Shown: positions 1 to 9,613, counted from the first letter of the stretch. The stretch: DNA of 64,000 nt from an uncultured beta proteobacterium (GCA_903867305.1 CAIPQU010000053.1:1-64000); one strand, 5' to 3'. Notes: generated by a model from the letters alone, not told the origin. Made by a program: numbers and translations.

Positions 1-479
1 ATTTGATGTTTCATTGTTTTTTGATAAGAGGTAGCTACAGCATTACCCGTAAAAGAAGCCCCACTAGGGTATGTTCCATATTGGGGAATTAAAATACGAT
101 CCTTAGTTGCAGTTGAGCCACCCAAATAGCTATAAGAAAACTTCATACCCCATAAATAACTAGAGTCTTGAAATTTTTGAAAATAACCAGCTTGAATAGC
201 TGGTGCAATTGTATTACTCGAGCTCATATCAATACTTACGGGTGGACCACCAGCAGTACCAGTTGATGTTGCACCGCTTCCTGTGTTTGTGGCAGTGGAT
301 ATACCAGTTGCTTGAAGTTGCTGATCATTAAATTGCGTGGAGTGCGCTCCAAATCCTAAACCCAAATAGGCTCCGGAGGTTGGAACTAAAGAGGAGCTTA
401 CTTGCTCCGCATTGGAGATTGAAGAACAGCTCGCAATTGCAGCCAAAAGACAAAGATTTTTTTTAAATAAAGTAGACAT
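1..479 (-). CDS. outer-membrane protein (porin / beta-barrel-like), C-terminus truncated by window edge
   Basis: Minus-strand frame from ATG at 479: MSTLFKKNLCLLAAIASCSSISNAEQVSSSLVPTSGAYLGLGFGAHSTQF..., signal peptide followed by Gly/aromatic-rich beta-barrel-like sequence; open to the window edge. Confidence 0.6.
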   Translation of the reverse strand, partial: MSTLFKKNLCLLAAIASCSSISNAEQVSSSLVPTSGAYLGLGFGAHSTQFNDQQLQATGISTATNTGSGATSTGTAGGPPVSIDMSSSNTIAPAIQAGYFQKFQDSSYLWGMKFSYSYLGGSTATKDRILIPQYGTYPSGASFTGNAVATSYQKTMKHQ

Positions 480-593
480 TACGCCCCTATTTTCTAATTC
501 TGGGGCGATAGCGTTAGCAAAAGGCTAACACAGCTCAAAGTTTAATGTACCAATTATATGCTTAGATGACGAAATTTGCTTTGAGTCCGTTAT

Positions 594-630
594 CATAAGC
601 TTATGTTACAAAATTAAAGAGAGACTCTTT
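594..630 (+). promoter_or_regulatory. palindrome CATAAGCTTATG (594-605) and RBS-proximal inverted repeat AAAGAG-AGA-CTCTTT (616-630) abutting the Rieske start codon
   Basis: Read directly; perfect 12-bp palindrome and perfect 6-bp stem. Confidence 0.4.
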
Positions 631-2010
631 ATGAAAGCAGAGCAAAATGAGCTGTTGACCCGCATTGGGCTAGGCACGCCTTGCGGTTCTTTGATCCGCC
701 AATATTGGCAACCGGTAGCCTTACTGGATGAGTTTGATCCAGCGCTAGAGCCGAGTATGAAACTGCGTCCAATGAAGGCGGTTCGCCTACTGGGCCAGGA
801 CTTAGTATTGTTCAAGGACGATCAGGGCCGATGGGGTTTAATCGATCGTGATTGCCCGCATCGAGGTGCTGACCTCGCCTTTGGTCGTCACGAGGGTGAT
901 GGTATACGTTGCCCATTTCATGGCTGGAAATTTGACGCTACTGGTCAATGCCTGGAAACCCCTGCTGAACCAGCAGGAAGTAAGCTATGTGAACGCGTCA
1001 AACAACGCAGCTACGAGGTCCTTGAAAAAAGTGGCGTACTCTTCGCTTGGATGGGCGAAGAAGGCAAAGCACCAAAGTTTCCAAACTTTGATTGTTTTGC
1101 AGCCCCATCTACCCATGTGTTTGCTTTTAAAGGGATGTGGCAATGTAATTGGCTACAAGCGTTCGAGGTCGGTATCGATCCAGCACACACTTCTTTTTTA
1201 CACCGTTTTCTGAATGATGAGTCGCTTGATGGGATTGGTGACAACCCAGGCGGAAAACAATTTCGCAGTGCCAGTGCTGGCGACTTCAATGGGGAACGTT
1301 GGCCGATGACACGTATTATGCGTGAGTTCTGTAAACCAGAAATTACGTTTGAGCCTAAGCCTTGGGGCTATCAGATCACAACACTGCGACCGATGACTGA
1401 TGAACTAACTCATGTGCGAGTGACTCATGAAATTTTTCCACAAACCTTTGTGATCCCTCTATCTGAGACATTGACCATTACACAGATGCATGTGCCGATT
1501 GATGATACGCATACCTATTGGTACTCTTTCTTCACTAGTTTTTCCGGCCCTGTAGATAAACAGGCTATGCGTCATCAACGAACGCAATATATCCCTCCTC
1601 CACAATTTATTCCTAAGTCTGGTAGACATAATGATTGGGGCTTTAACCCCAAAGAGCAACGTGAGTCTACTTATCTAGGTATGGGAGAGGATGACATCAA
1701 CGTTCATGATCAATGGGCAGTGGAAAGCATGGGCCCCATTCAGGATCGTACTAGAGAACATTTAGGTACTACAGACAAGGTGATTATGGCCAACCGTCGT
1801 CAATTGTTGCAGGCGATTGAATCCGTTCAATCGGGCGGTTTAGCTCCTTGTATGGCAGATCCAACCTTGTCTGATCAACAACAAGGACCAGATACCATTG
1901 ATGGCATTGCACCAGCAGGTTCTTGGAGTAACTGGTTCAAAGAACAGGTGAATGCCAAACGTGATGGCGCTCCTTGGATTGCGAAAACAAACGAAAAAGT
2001 ACTGACGTGA
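631..2010 (+). CDS. Rieske [2Fe-2S] aromatic ring-hydroxylating oxygenase, alpha subunit (phthalate 4,5-dioxygenase-like)
   Basis: CPHRGADLAFGRHEGDGIRCPFHGWKFD Rieske motif; N-terminus ELLTRIGLGTPCGSLIRQYWQPV typical of the family. Confidence 0.9.
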   Translation: MKAEQNELLTRIGLGTPCGSLIRQYWQPVALLDEFDPALEPSMKLRPMKAVRLLGQDLVLFKDDQGRWGLIDRDCPHRGADLAFGRHEGDGIRCPFHGWKFDATGQCLETPAEPAGSKLCERVKQRSYEVLEKSGVLFAWMGEEGKAPKFPNFDCFAAPSTHVFAFKGMWQCNWLQAFEVGIDPAHTSFLHRFLNDESLDGIGDNPGGKQFRSASAGDFNGERWPMTRIMREFCKPEITFEPKPWGYQITTLRPMTDELTHVRVTHEIFPQTFVIPLSETLTITQMHVPIDDTHTYWYSFFTSFSGPVDKQAMRHQRTQYIPPPQFIPKSGRHNDWGFNPKEQRESTYLGMGEDDINVHDQWAVESMGPIQDRTREHLGTTDKVIMANRRQLLQAIESVQSGGLAPCMADPTLSDQQQGPDTIDGIAPAGSWSNWFKEQVNAKRDGAPWIAKTNEKVLT

Positions 2011-3485
2011 CAGCATTTGCAACATTATGCGGTATTCAGGATGCGGCTCGTTTAGAAGCAATCGAGCGGACTTTGCTACAAATAAAAACCCGTGAATTAG
2101 AATTGGTACGTATCGGATGGTGCGATCTTCACGGTATTGTCCGTGGCAAAACATTAGTAGCCTCCGCTTTACCTAAAACCTTTCATGAAGGGGTGAGTAT
2201 GGTAAGTACACTCATGCTCAAAGACACCTCTGATCGAACCGCTTTTAAGGTTTTTGAGCCAGAAGGTACTTCCTCATTACCTGGCTTTGGTCAAGGTGGT
2301 AATTTACTCTTGCTCCCTGACCCAGATAGTTTTCAGCAATTACCCTGGACTGACTCAACGGGTTGGTTAAGGGCGCAACCTTGGTTTACTGATGGTAGCC
2401 CTGTGGAGTTAGATACACGTCGTATTCTTCAACGTGCACTTCAGAATCTAGGGACTCAAGGCATATCTATGCAATGCGGACTCGAAGTAGAATTCCACAT
2501 CTACAAAATTGAAGATACTAATGCTCAACTCAATCCCGAGTTGGCAAATTGGCCAGGAGATGCGCCAGTTGTCAGTATGATCCATCCAGGATACAGTTTG
2601 CTGACTGAGGAGTGGTTTGACATGGCCGAACCGGCGATGCGAATCGTACAACGTACTGCACAGGAACTTGGATTACCACTATTATCACTAGAAATTGAGA
2701 TGGGACCTAGTCAAGTGGAAGCCGTGTTTGACGTCACGGACGCAATGACTGCTGCCGATAATATGGTTTTATTTCGCAGTGCAGTCAAGCAAGCACTTCG
2801 TCGGGCTGGATATCATGCTACTTTTATGTGTCGACCGCCCTTCCCGAACATCATGTCTAGTGGCTGGCATTTGCATCAGTCTTTAATTGATCAATCTTCT
2901 GGTCAAAATCTATTTCTGCGCTCTTCTCCAGCTAGTGGCTCCACCCCAATGGATGCTGGCTATATCCTTTCAGATCTTGGAGAGCATTACCTAGCAGGAT
3001 TATTGGATCATGCAAGAGGTATGACCGTATTTTGTACACCCACCACCAACGGATTTGGTCGATTTGGCGCAAACGCTTTAGCCCCCCAATCTGTTCTTTG
3101 GGGTCGCGACAATCGTGGTGCGATGCTACGTGTCATTGGAGAATGTGGTGACGCCGGCACTCGAATCGAAAATCGGCTGGGGGAATCAGGAGCGAATCCT
3201 TATCTGTATATCGCCTCACAAATTTATGCGGGACTAGATGGAATCGAACGAAAGCTTCGCGCACCTCCTGCAACCCAAGACCCTTACAACAGTTCTAATA
3301 TGCATTTACCGAATAGCCTTAGTGGAGCCCTCAATGCTTTGAATAATGACGCTGCTTTGGTCTTGGCTTTTGGAAATGATTTTTTGTCGTATTTCACCCA
3401 AATCAAAAGTTCAGAAGCACTGCGATATGAACAGGCAAAGGATAAAAACGACTTCCAGCGCCGTGAATACTTTAGTAGGATTTAA
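2007..3485 (+). CDS. glutamine synthetase-family protein (GlnT / gamma-glutamyl-amine synthetase-like)
   Basis: GS-like N-domain (VRIGWCDLHGIVRGKTL) and catalytic domain (GLEVEFHIY, FMCRPPFPNIMSSGWHLHQSL, ENRLGESGANPYLYIASQIYAGLDGI). GTG start at 2007 overlaps the Rieske stop (GTGA); the ORF track ATG at 1974 is upstream in the same frame. Confidence 0.85.
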   Translation: MTAFATLCGIQDAARLEAIERTLLQIKTRELELVRIGWCDLHGIVRGKTLVASALPKTFHEGVSMVSTLMLKDTSDRTAFKVFEPEGTSSLPGFGQGGNLLLLPDPDSFQQLPWTDSTGWLRAQPWFTDGSPVELDTRRILQRALQNLGTQGISMQCGLEVEFHIYKIEDTNAQLNPELANWPGDAPVVSMIHPGYSLLTEEWFDMAEPAMRIVQRTAQELGLPLLSLEIEMGPSQVEAVFDVTDAMTAADNMVLFRSAVKQALRRAGYHATFMCRPPFPNIMSSGWHLHQSLIDQSSGQNLFLRSSPASGSTPMDAGYILSDLGEHYLAGLLDHARGMTVFCTPTTNGFGRFGANALAPQSVLWGRDNRGAMLRVIGECGDAGTRIENRLGESGANPYLYIASQIYAGLDGIERKLRAPPATQDPYNSSNMHLPNSLSGALNALNNDAALVLAFGNDFLSYFTQIKSSEALRYEQAKDKNDFQRREYFSRI

Positions 3486-3821
3486 ATGATTACCGTTTAC
3501 TTTTTATCCACTGCAAAAGATGGATCCATCATCAATAAAAGCTTTCATACTCAGACTGGTCAAAGTCTCATGGAGGCGGCTATGAAGAATGGTATTCAAG
3601 GAATAGCAGCCGACTGTGGAGGTTTGTTAACCTGTGCTACATGCCATGTCTTTGTGAGTGAGGATTGGTCGTCAAATATACCCAAAGCAAGTGACGAGGA
3701 ATTAGCAATGCTAGAATTTACTGCGATTCCTCCCCAAGAAAATAGCCGATTAAGTTGTCAGATTTTACTGACAAAAAAGCTTGATGGGCTTACCGTAACG
3801 CTCCCTAGCACTCAGTACTAA
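3486..3821 (+). CDS. 2Fe-2S ferredoxin (adrenodoxin/putidaredoxin type)
   Basis: CGGLLTCATCHVFV (CX5CX2C) plus downstream LSCQI; starts immediately after the GS-like stop. Confidence 0.9.
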   Translation: MITVYFLSTAKDGSIINKSFHTQTGQSLMEAAMKNGIQGIAADCGGLLTCATCHVFVSEDWSSNIPKASDEELAMLEFTAIPPQENSRLSCQILLTKKLDGLTVTLPSTQY

Positions 3822-4148
3822 ATTATTTCTTTTTTAGAAAAATATTGTTGATATACACTTCAAGAGTGTTTTTCAAGCCTCAAATCAACTTAAAAAATAA
3901 AATGATGTAAATTTTTATAACTTTTTAAGAGCTTATCTGCCTTCATAAAAATTAATTTAATTATCTTTGTAATAAAAATTACATATTGGGTCCTTTTTAA
4001 TAAAGGCCAGTTTTACACATCATCACTTTTTCATCATTAAGACGTATTAATGAAATAAAAAATCCATTTCAGTGACATCTGTTTGAAATAAAAACTTTCT
4101 AAATTAGTGTTATCCCTAATTTTTAAACCTAAAGTGATTTCTTCAAAC

Positions 4149-6419
4149 ATGAAAAATACTCATCAAATAAAACCTCTTGTTTTTTCCTTAATTGTTGCAG
4201 GTCTTATCTCACCTGTAATTTCTTTTGCCCAACAAGTAACTGATGTGGGTATTGTTAATGCAACTGGAGGGGCATCTTCATCTCAAGATAATCCTAAAAA
4301 TTATCCATCTGTTGTAACTTCGCCTGTTCGCAATACTGTAGAAGTAGCACGTCCCGTTGCCGAACTCAGTAAAGAGTATATTGACAACTTTACGGCACCA
4401 ACTGCAACCTTTGCTGATCGTGCAAGTATGCTACCAGGGGCATATGGATTTAGTTCCAATGGGTCAGGTGGTGGTGATGAAAAAATTTGGTTTAGAGGCT
4501 TTAAAGACGGCAACTTTACCATGACATTTGATGGTATCCCTTTTAACGATACCAATGACCCAACTCACCATTCACAAGTCTTTTTCCCAGGACCATTCAT
4601 CGGTGGGATTACATCTGACCGGAGTCCAGGAACTGCATCCTCTCTTGGACCTGCGAATTTTGGCGGTACTGTAGGATTATTATCAAAGCCGATCGATAAC
4701 ACTCAACGTATAACTGGTGCTTATACCTACGGTAGTTTCAATACTCAGCAAATGGAGGCTGAATATGCATCTGGCTATACAAGTGAAACCTCCAATACTA
4801 AATTTTTAATTAATGCGCATCACTTTACATCTGATGGTGCTCAAAGTTTTAATCCTCAATATAGAGACGGGGCTAGCTTTAAGATTGAATCTGCACTCAC
4901 CTCTGATACTTTATTAACAGCTTTCTCTTCTTGGACACATTACCTCTCTAATGCAGGTGGGGGGGGGAATCCGGCAACCTTTGCATGCTACAACACGGGC
5001 TCTATTACTGGATGCTCTCCTAAAGCAAATTACATGTATGTCAATAGTAATGACCCAACACGCCTCGATAACATGGCGTACTCTCATTATGATGTTACAG
5101 CTTCTTTTAATTATTTAGGATTTAACTCTAACCTAGGCAATGGCTGGAAACTCGATAATAAAACGTATTTTAACTACTATAGTAACCAACAAAATTATGC
5201 TGTTTTTAAAGCACCGGATGCCTTATATAGCGCAACGGCTACAAAAGCGGGCATGGATAAATTAAATTCTTATCATACCTTAGGTAATATTTTGCGGCTG
5301 ACAAAAGATACTGAATACGGTATTTTAAGAACTGGTATACAGGTAGAAAGAGCTGATACGCCTAGACATCAAATATATGCGAATCCTGTGACAGGTGGAT
5401 ATACGAACCCTAATGGAGCTAGTGCCGGCGGTGTTTCTTTTAACGAAGACTTTGTGACGACCACAATTCAACCTTACGTTGAATTTGCAGCTAAAGTAAC
5501 TGACAAACTTACTGTTACACCAGGTGTTAAATATAATTCTTATCGAATGGATTTAACTCAATTTGCTGATGATGGAACTGTTGGAAATCTCAATGGTCAG
5601 CCCTATGTACAACATAGCGCAACATACACTGACGTTTTACCATTTTTAGATGCGCGTTATATGCTACAAAAAAATTGGTCAGTCTATGCCCAATACGCAA
5701 CTGGGGATGTCATCCCTCCATCCAGTGTATTTGATTCAACAGGTGCAAACGTTTCAGTATTGCCATCTCCCATTAGAACAACAACGAATCAAATTGGAAC
5801 AGTTTATCAAGCAAGAGATTTTATGGTTGATGCAGATATTTTCATTACAAAAGCAGATAGAAGCTATGCCTCTGCAACTGACCCGAACAATCCCTCTTAT
5901 AAATATTTTTATGCAGCACCCTCTACAACCTATAAAGGTATAGAAGTTTCAGGTAATGTGGTACTTGGTGGCGGGTTTAATCTCTATGCTAATGCTATGG
6001 CATATAACGCAACATACGATACCACAGGCTTAGCTGTAGCTAACGTTCCAAGTGATATGGAATCTGTAGCTCTATTTTATAGAGAGGGTCCTTGGGCACT
6101 TGGTGGAACAGTGAAACGAATTGGTCCACAATACCAAGACAACACGAATGTGAGTCAATCTAACGAATGGTATAGCTTAGACCCAATTTTTATTACTAAT
6201 ATTTATGCCAATTACACCTTTAATAACATTCCATCCTATGCTAAAGGTGCGAAGATACGTTTTGGAGTTAACAACTTATTCAATAAAAATTACTTGATTG
6301 CCTTCACTCCTGTATCAACTTCACAAAGTGCTTCGCATCAACCTGGAGCAGCTGCGAATGATCAAGTGACGTATACGTCTGGTATCGCTGCTTATACAAC
6401 TCTCATTGTGGACTTCTAA
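4149..6419 (+). CDS. TonB-dependent outer membrane receptor
   Basis: Signal peptide MKNTHQIKPLVFSLIVAGLISPVISFAQ; plug-like FRGFKDGNFTMTFDGIPFNDTNDPTHHSQVFFPGPFIGG; C-terminal beta-barrel; adjacent ExbB/ExbD/TonB. ORF track gives 4107; 4149 gives a clean signal peptide. Confidence 0.9.
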   Translation: MKNTHQIKPLVFSLIVAGLISPVISFAQQVTDVGIVNATGGASSSQDNPKNYPSVVTSPVRNTVEVARPVAELSKEYIDNFTAPTATFADRASMLPGAYGFSSNGSGGGDEKIWFRGFKDGNFTMTFDGIPFNDTNDPTHHSQVFFPGPFIGGITSDRSPGTASSLGPANFGGTVGLLSKPIDNTQRITGAYTYGSFNTQQMEAEYASGYTSETSNTKFLINAHHFTSDGAQSFNPQYRDGASFKIESALTSDTLLTAFSSWTHYLSNAGGGGNPATFACYNTGSITGCSPKANYMYVNSNDPTRLDNMAYSHYDVTASFNYLGFNSNLGNGWKLDNKTYFNYYSNQQNYAVFKAPDALYSATATKAGMDKLNSYHTLGNILRLTKDTEYGILRTGIQVERADTPRHQIYANPVTGGYTNPNGASAGGVSFNEDFVTTTIQPYVEFAAKVTDKLTVTPGVKYNSYRMDLTQFADDGTVGNLNGQPYVQHSATYTDVLPFLDARYMLQKNWSVYAQYATGDVIPPSSVFDSTGANVSVLPSPIRTTTNQIGTVYQARDFMVDADIFITKADRSYASATDPNNPSYKYFYAAPSTTYKGIEVSGNVVLGGGFNLYANAMAYNATYDTTGLAVANVPSDMESVALFYREGPWALGGTVKRIGPQYQDNTNVSQSNEWYSLDPIFITNIYANYTFNNIPSYAKGAKIRFGVNNLFNKNYLIAFTPVSTSQSASHQPGAAANDQVTYTSGIAAYTTLIVDF
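4959..4967 (+). repeat. homopolymeric G9 tract within the TonB-dependent receptor ORF
   Basis: gcaggtGGGGGGGGGaat read directly; encodes Gly-Gly-Gly in frame. Confidence 0.9.
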
Positions 6420-6470
6420 TCGACAATTTATTTTTAATGTGTAATTTAAAGTCTACCGAAAAGGATTTGT

Positions 6471-7094
6471 ATGTCTATTGAATTTCTACTCCGTCTAGCG
6501 AATGAATCAGGCGGAGTAATTTACCTGATGTTTGTTTTACTATTTATTGCAATATTTATCATCATTGAACGTCTAAAATTTCTAGCGGATATGAAAAAGG
6601 TAGGTTTGCAATTGATTACCTTGTGCCAAAACTCAAAGTCAGTTAACAAAGAAAGTCTTCAAGCCTTCCAAGAAAGTCATGCTGAAATTCCATCAGTAAG
6701 ATTAGTCAATGTTGCTTTAAGGGAGAATATTGAAGGCCTTACTCGCGAAGATCTTGATGGCAAACTTGAGGAGGAAATCATGCATCAAGTTCCACGGCTT
6801 GATCAAACCGTTTGGATGCTGGATACCATTATTACCTTAGCTCCCCTTCTTGGATTATTTGGAACCATTATCGGTATGTTTAATGCCATGTTTGGTCTAA
6901 CAGATATTCAGAACTCCGCTGCACAAATTTCAAGTGGTATTTCTGAGGCGCTAGTATCGACGGCATTTGGTTTAATTATTGCGATGTTAGGCCTTAGCTT
7001 CTTTAACAATATTAATACGCAGATTCGATTTCTCGTGCATCAAATGGAGACTTTAAAAGTTATGATTGTCAATCGTAGACATCTATTTGAATAA
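6471..7094 (+). CDS. exbB: MotA/TolQ/ExbB proton channel family protein
   Basis: Three-TM architecture and LDTIITLAPLLGLFGTIIGMFNAMFGLT...ISEALVSTAFGLIIAMLGLSFFN signature. Confidence 0.9.
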   Translation: MSIEFLLRLANESGGVIYLMFVLLFIAIFIIIERLKFLADMKKVGLQLITLCQNSKSVNKESLQAFQESHAEIPSVRLVNVALRENIEGLTREDLDGKLEEEIMHQVPRLDQTVWMLDTIITLAPLLGLFGTIIGMFNAMFGLTDIQNSAAQISSGISEALVSTAFGLIIAMLGLSFFNNINTQIRFLVHQMETLKVMIVNRRHLFE

Positions 7095-7108
7095 TTAGGA
7101 TAAATCAC

Positions 7109-7504
7109 ATGCGTTATCTTGAAGTTAAAAAACCAAGGATAGAAATCATTCCCATGATTGATATCATGTTATTTCTGCTGGTATTTTTTATTATGTTGGC
7201 ATTAAAGATGATCCCTACAAGTGGACATGTGACCAAATTACCTACTAGCTCAACTGCCACCACAATTCCTAATCCAAAGTTAACCGTTGAAATCCTTCCT
7301 ACCGGTGAAATTAATGTCGATAGTAAATCAAGTTCTATAGCAGGATTAACCGATTACTTAAAACAAAGAGATGCCAGTAAAATTTCCGTTACTTTAGTCG
7401 GTGCTGATACGGTTTCATTGCAACAGTTGATGTCAGTCATTGATGCGATTAAATCTGGTGGGGCATCTCAAATATCTCTTGCAGCAATTAATCGATCAAA
7501 ATAA
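7109..7504 (+). CDS. exbD: ExbD/TolR family biopolymer transport protein
   Basis: IEIIPMIDIMLFLLVFFIMLAL single-TM signature with conserved Asp; downstream of exbB. Confidence 0.9.
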   Translation: MRYLEVKKPRIEIIPMIDIMLFLLVFFIMLALKMIPTSGHVTKLPTSSTATTIPNPKLTVEILPTGEINVDSKSSSIAGLTDYLKQRDASKISVTLVGADTVSLQQLMSVIDAIKSGGASQISLAAINRSK

Positions 7505-7507
7505 TAA

Positions 7508-8212
7508 ATGACTATGCAATTTTCGATGGCTTCAGCTCATCAAAATCGCCATCCATTTTCTAAGCTAGATATTTATTTTTTTGCAATAGCTATTGAAGCC
7601 ATTCTTATTGGATTTGTTGTATTTATTTTAATGAGCAAATTTTTACGAACTTCATCTACTGAAAATACCATCAATTTAGTCTTCAATGAAATTTCTCAGG
7701 AAAAACTCCAAGAACCTGAAAAACCAAAAATAATTCCCAAACCTATTAAAGAACAGATTAAAACACCTGTAAAACCAAACACCCCTAAGGTCACTCCCGA
7801 CATACCAAGGTCTGAAATGCCATCAGAAAATCAAGCCTCCCCAATTCCTCACAATCCAAGCCATATTTCTGAAAGCACTGCATCCACGACTAGCCAAGCA
7901 TCATCCAATACGACAAATAAACCTGACCCCATGTCTCTTTATAGAGGACAAGTCAATGCAGCGATCCAAGCTGCAACTGTTTGTACGTCAGTCGCAAAAG
8001 ATATGAACCTCGTTGGTAAAACGAGAATTCAATTTAATTTAAAAGACTCTCAACAATCAGGTGCTAGTATCATGACAACTAGTGGTATTCCAATGTTAGA
8101 TAGATCGGCCATGACTGCTGTTCAAATAGCAAAATACCCGAAGCCACCTGAAGAATTTGTGGGTGAAAACAAGGTAATGACTGTTTTAGTGAATTTAAAT
8201 TGCAGTAATTAA
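7508..8212 (+). CDS. tonB: TonB-family energy transducer
   Basis: N-terminal TM, Pro/Lys-rich spacer (EPEKPKIIPKPIKEQIKTPVKPNTPKVTPDIP), C-terminal TonB-like domain. Confidence 0.85.
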   Translation: MTMQFSMASAHQNRHPFSKLDIYFFAIAIEAILIGFVVFILMSKFLRTSSTENTINLVFNEISQEKLQEPEKPKIIPKPIKEQIKTPVKPNTPKVTPDIPRSEMPSENQASPIPHNPSHISESTASTTSQASSNTTNKPDPMSLYRGQVNAAIQAATVCTSVAKDMNLVGKTRIQFNLKDSQQSGASIMTTSGIPMLDRSAMTAVQIAKYPKPPEEFVGENKVMTVLVNLNCSN

Positions 8213-8221
8213 GACTGTCTT

Positions 8222-9613
8222 ATGAAATTTATAAAAATAATTTTACTCATTTTGAGTATTGGATTGTTCGTATCTTGCTCAATCAATAATCCATCAAAGC
8301 TAAGAGAAACTCAAGCTTTTACACAGGTCTATCGAGTCGTTGGGGAAGATAAAGTCATTGTAAGAGCCATTACCAACCAGGCAAGTTGCCCATCAATTCA
8401 GTGGGATAACTCCCCGCCTTCAAGATTATCAACAAGAGTTGGTGCTGAAGATATTTCTATTCGTATAAATACTGATCAAGTTCCCTCAAAGTTTTCAGTA
8501 ACAACCTGTGAAATAGAGTGGCCTAATGGGGTTTCTCAAGCAAATATCAATGGGCAAACTCTGAAAGCTTTGAAATCTAATTTGCAACGAATTGTCATCA
8601 TCGGGGATACAGGTTGTCGACTCAAAGCATCTGAAAATGCTTTTCAAGACTGTAACTCGATCGAAAAATGGCCATTTGCTCAAACCATTCAAAGCGCCTT
8701 CAATACGAATCCAGACTTAGTCGTTCACGTTGGAGATATTCATTACCGAGAAAGTCCCTGTCCAGAAAGCCGTGAAGGATGTAAAAACTCTCCATGGGGT
8801 TATGGTTTTGATGCGTGGAACGCTGATTTCTTCATCCCCGCAAAACTTCTTCTAGATGCTACTCCCTGGGTTTTCGTTCGCGGCAATCATGAAGCTTGTT
8901 CGCGAGCAGGTCAAGGTTGGCATCGCTTTGTGGACATAAGACCTTGGAATGAGAAACTTAGTTGTAATGATCCTAAAAATGATGATTTCGCAAACTATAC
9001 TGAGCCCTATGCTGTTCAAATTGGAAAATCATCACAAATCGTTGTCTTTGATTCGGCGAATATGCCTTCTAAAGATATCAAGCCAAAGGATTTTAGCTAT
9101 CAGGTCTATAAAAATCAAATTAAAAAAGCTGAAGATTTAGCAAAGAATAAAGAATTCAATATCTTTGCCAATCACCACCCAATTTCTATCGTTTCACCCC
9201 TAAAAAAAGATTCAAGCGCTGGCGATCTAGAACTAAAATTGAACAGTTTAGGCATGCTGATGAATAATATCAAAGGAGAGTCTTTATTATCTTCTTCATT
9301 TAATGCAACCTTACATGGTCATGTTCACACCGTTCAAGCAATCTCTTATCAATTCCCTCGCCCCATCTCCCTGATCTCGGGTAATGGAGGATCTGCCTTA
9401 GAAGATTTAAAAGTAAAAAAAATTAATTTAAGTCAAAGCCAAATGGATCAGATGAAAATTCAAAAATTTGAAAGTTTTCTAGACTTTGGTTTTGCTACCT
9501 TAGATCGTCAGGATCAAAATGGTTCTAAATGGTTATTTACAGAATATAACCGTGAAGGAAAAATTATTTTTAGTTGCTCAATGAATAAAAATCAAACTGA
9601 TTGCAATAACTAA
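8222..9613 (+). CDS. calcineurin-like metallophosphoesterase, predicted lipoprotein
   Basis: Lipobox-like LILSIGLFVSCS; GDTGC, GDIHYRE, RGNHE, NHHP and GHVH metal-binding motifs. Confidence 0.85.
   Translation: MKFIKIILLILSIGLFVSCSINNPSKLRETQAFTQVYRVVGEDKVIVRAITNQASCPSIQWDNSPPSRLSTRVGAEDISIRINTDQVPSKFSVTTCEIEWPNGVSQANINGQTLKALKSNLQRIVIIGDTGCRLKASENAFQDCNSIEKWPFAQTIQSAFNTNPDLVVHVGDIHYRESPCPESREGCKNSPWGYGFDAWNADFFIPAKLLLDATPWVFVRGNHEACSRAGQGWHRFVDIRPWNEKLSCNDPKNDDFANYTEPYAVQIGKSSQIVVFDSANMPSKDIKPKDFSYQVYKNQIKKAEDLAKNKEFNIFANHHPISIVSPLKKDSSAGDLELKLNSLGMLMNNIKGESLLSSSFNATLHGHVHTVQAISYQFPRPISLISGNGGSALEDLKVKKINLSQSQMDQMKIQKFESFLDFGFATLDRQDQNGSKWLFTEYNREGKIIFSCSMNKNQTDCNN

Noticed and set aside
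848-1213. Alternative-frame ORF (121 aa) inside the Rieske gene
   Set aside because: Lies entirely within a clearly conserved coding gene in another frame and lacks family features.
1840-2154. Antisense ORF 104 aa over the Rieske/GS junction
   Set aside because: Antisense to two well-supported genes, no recognisable domain.
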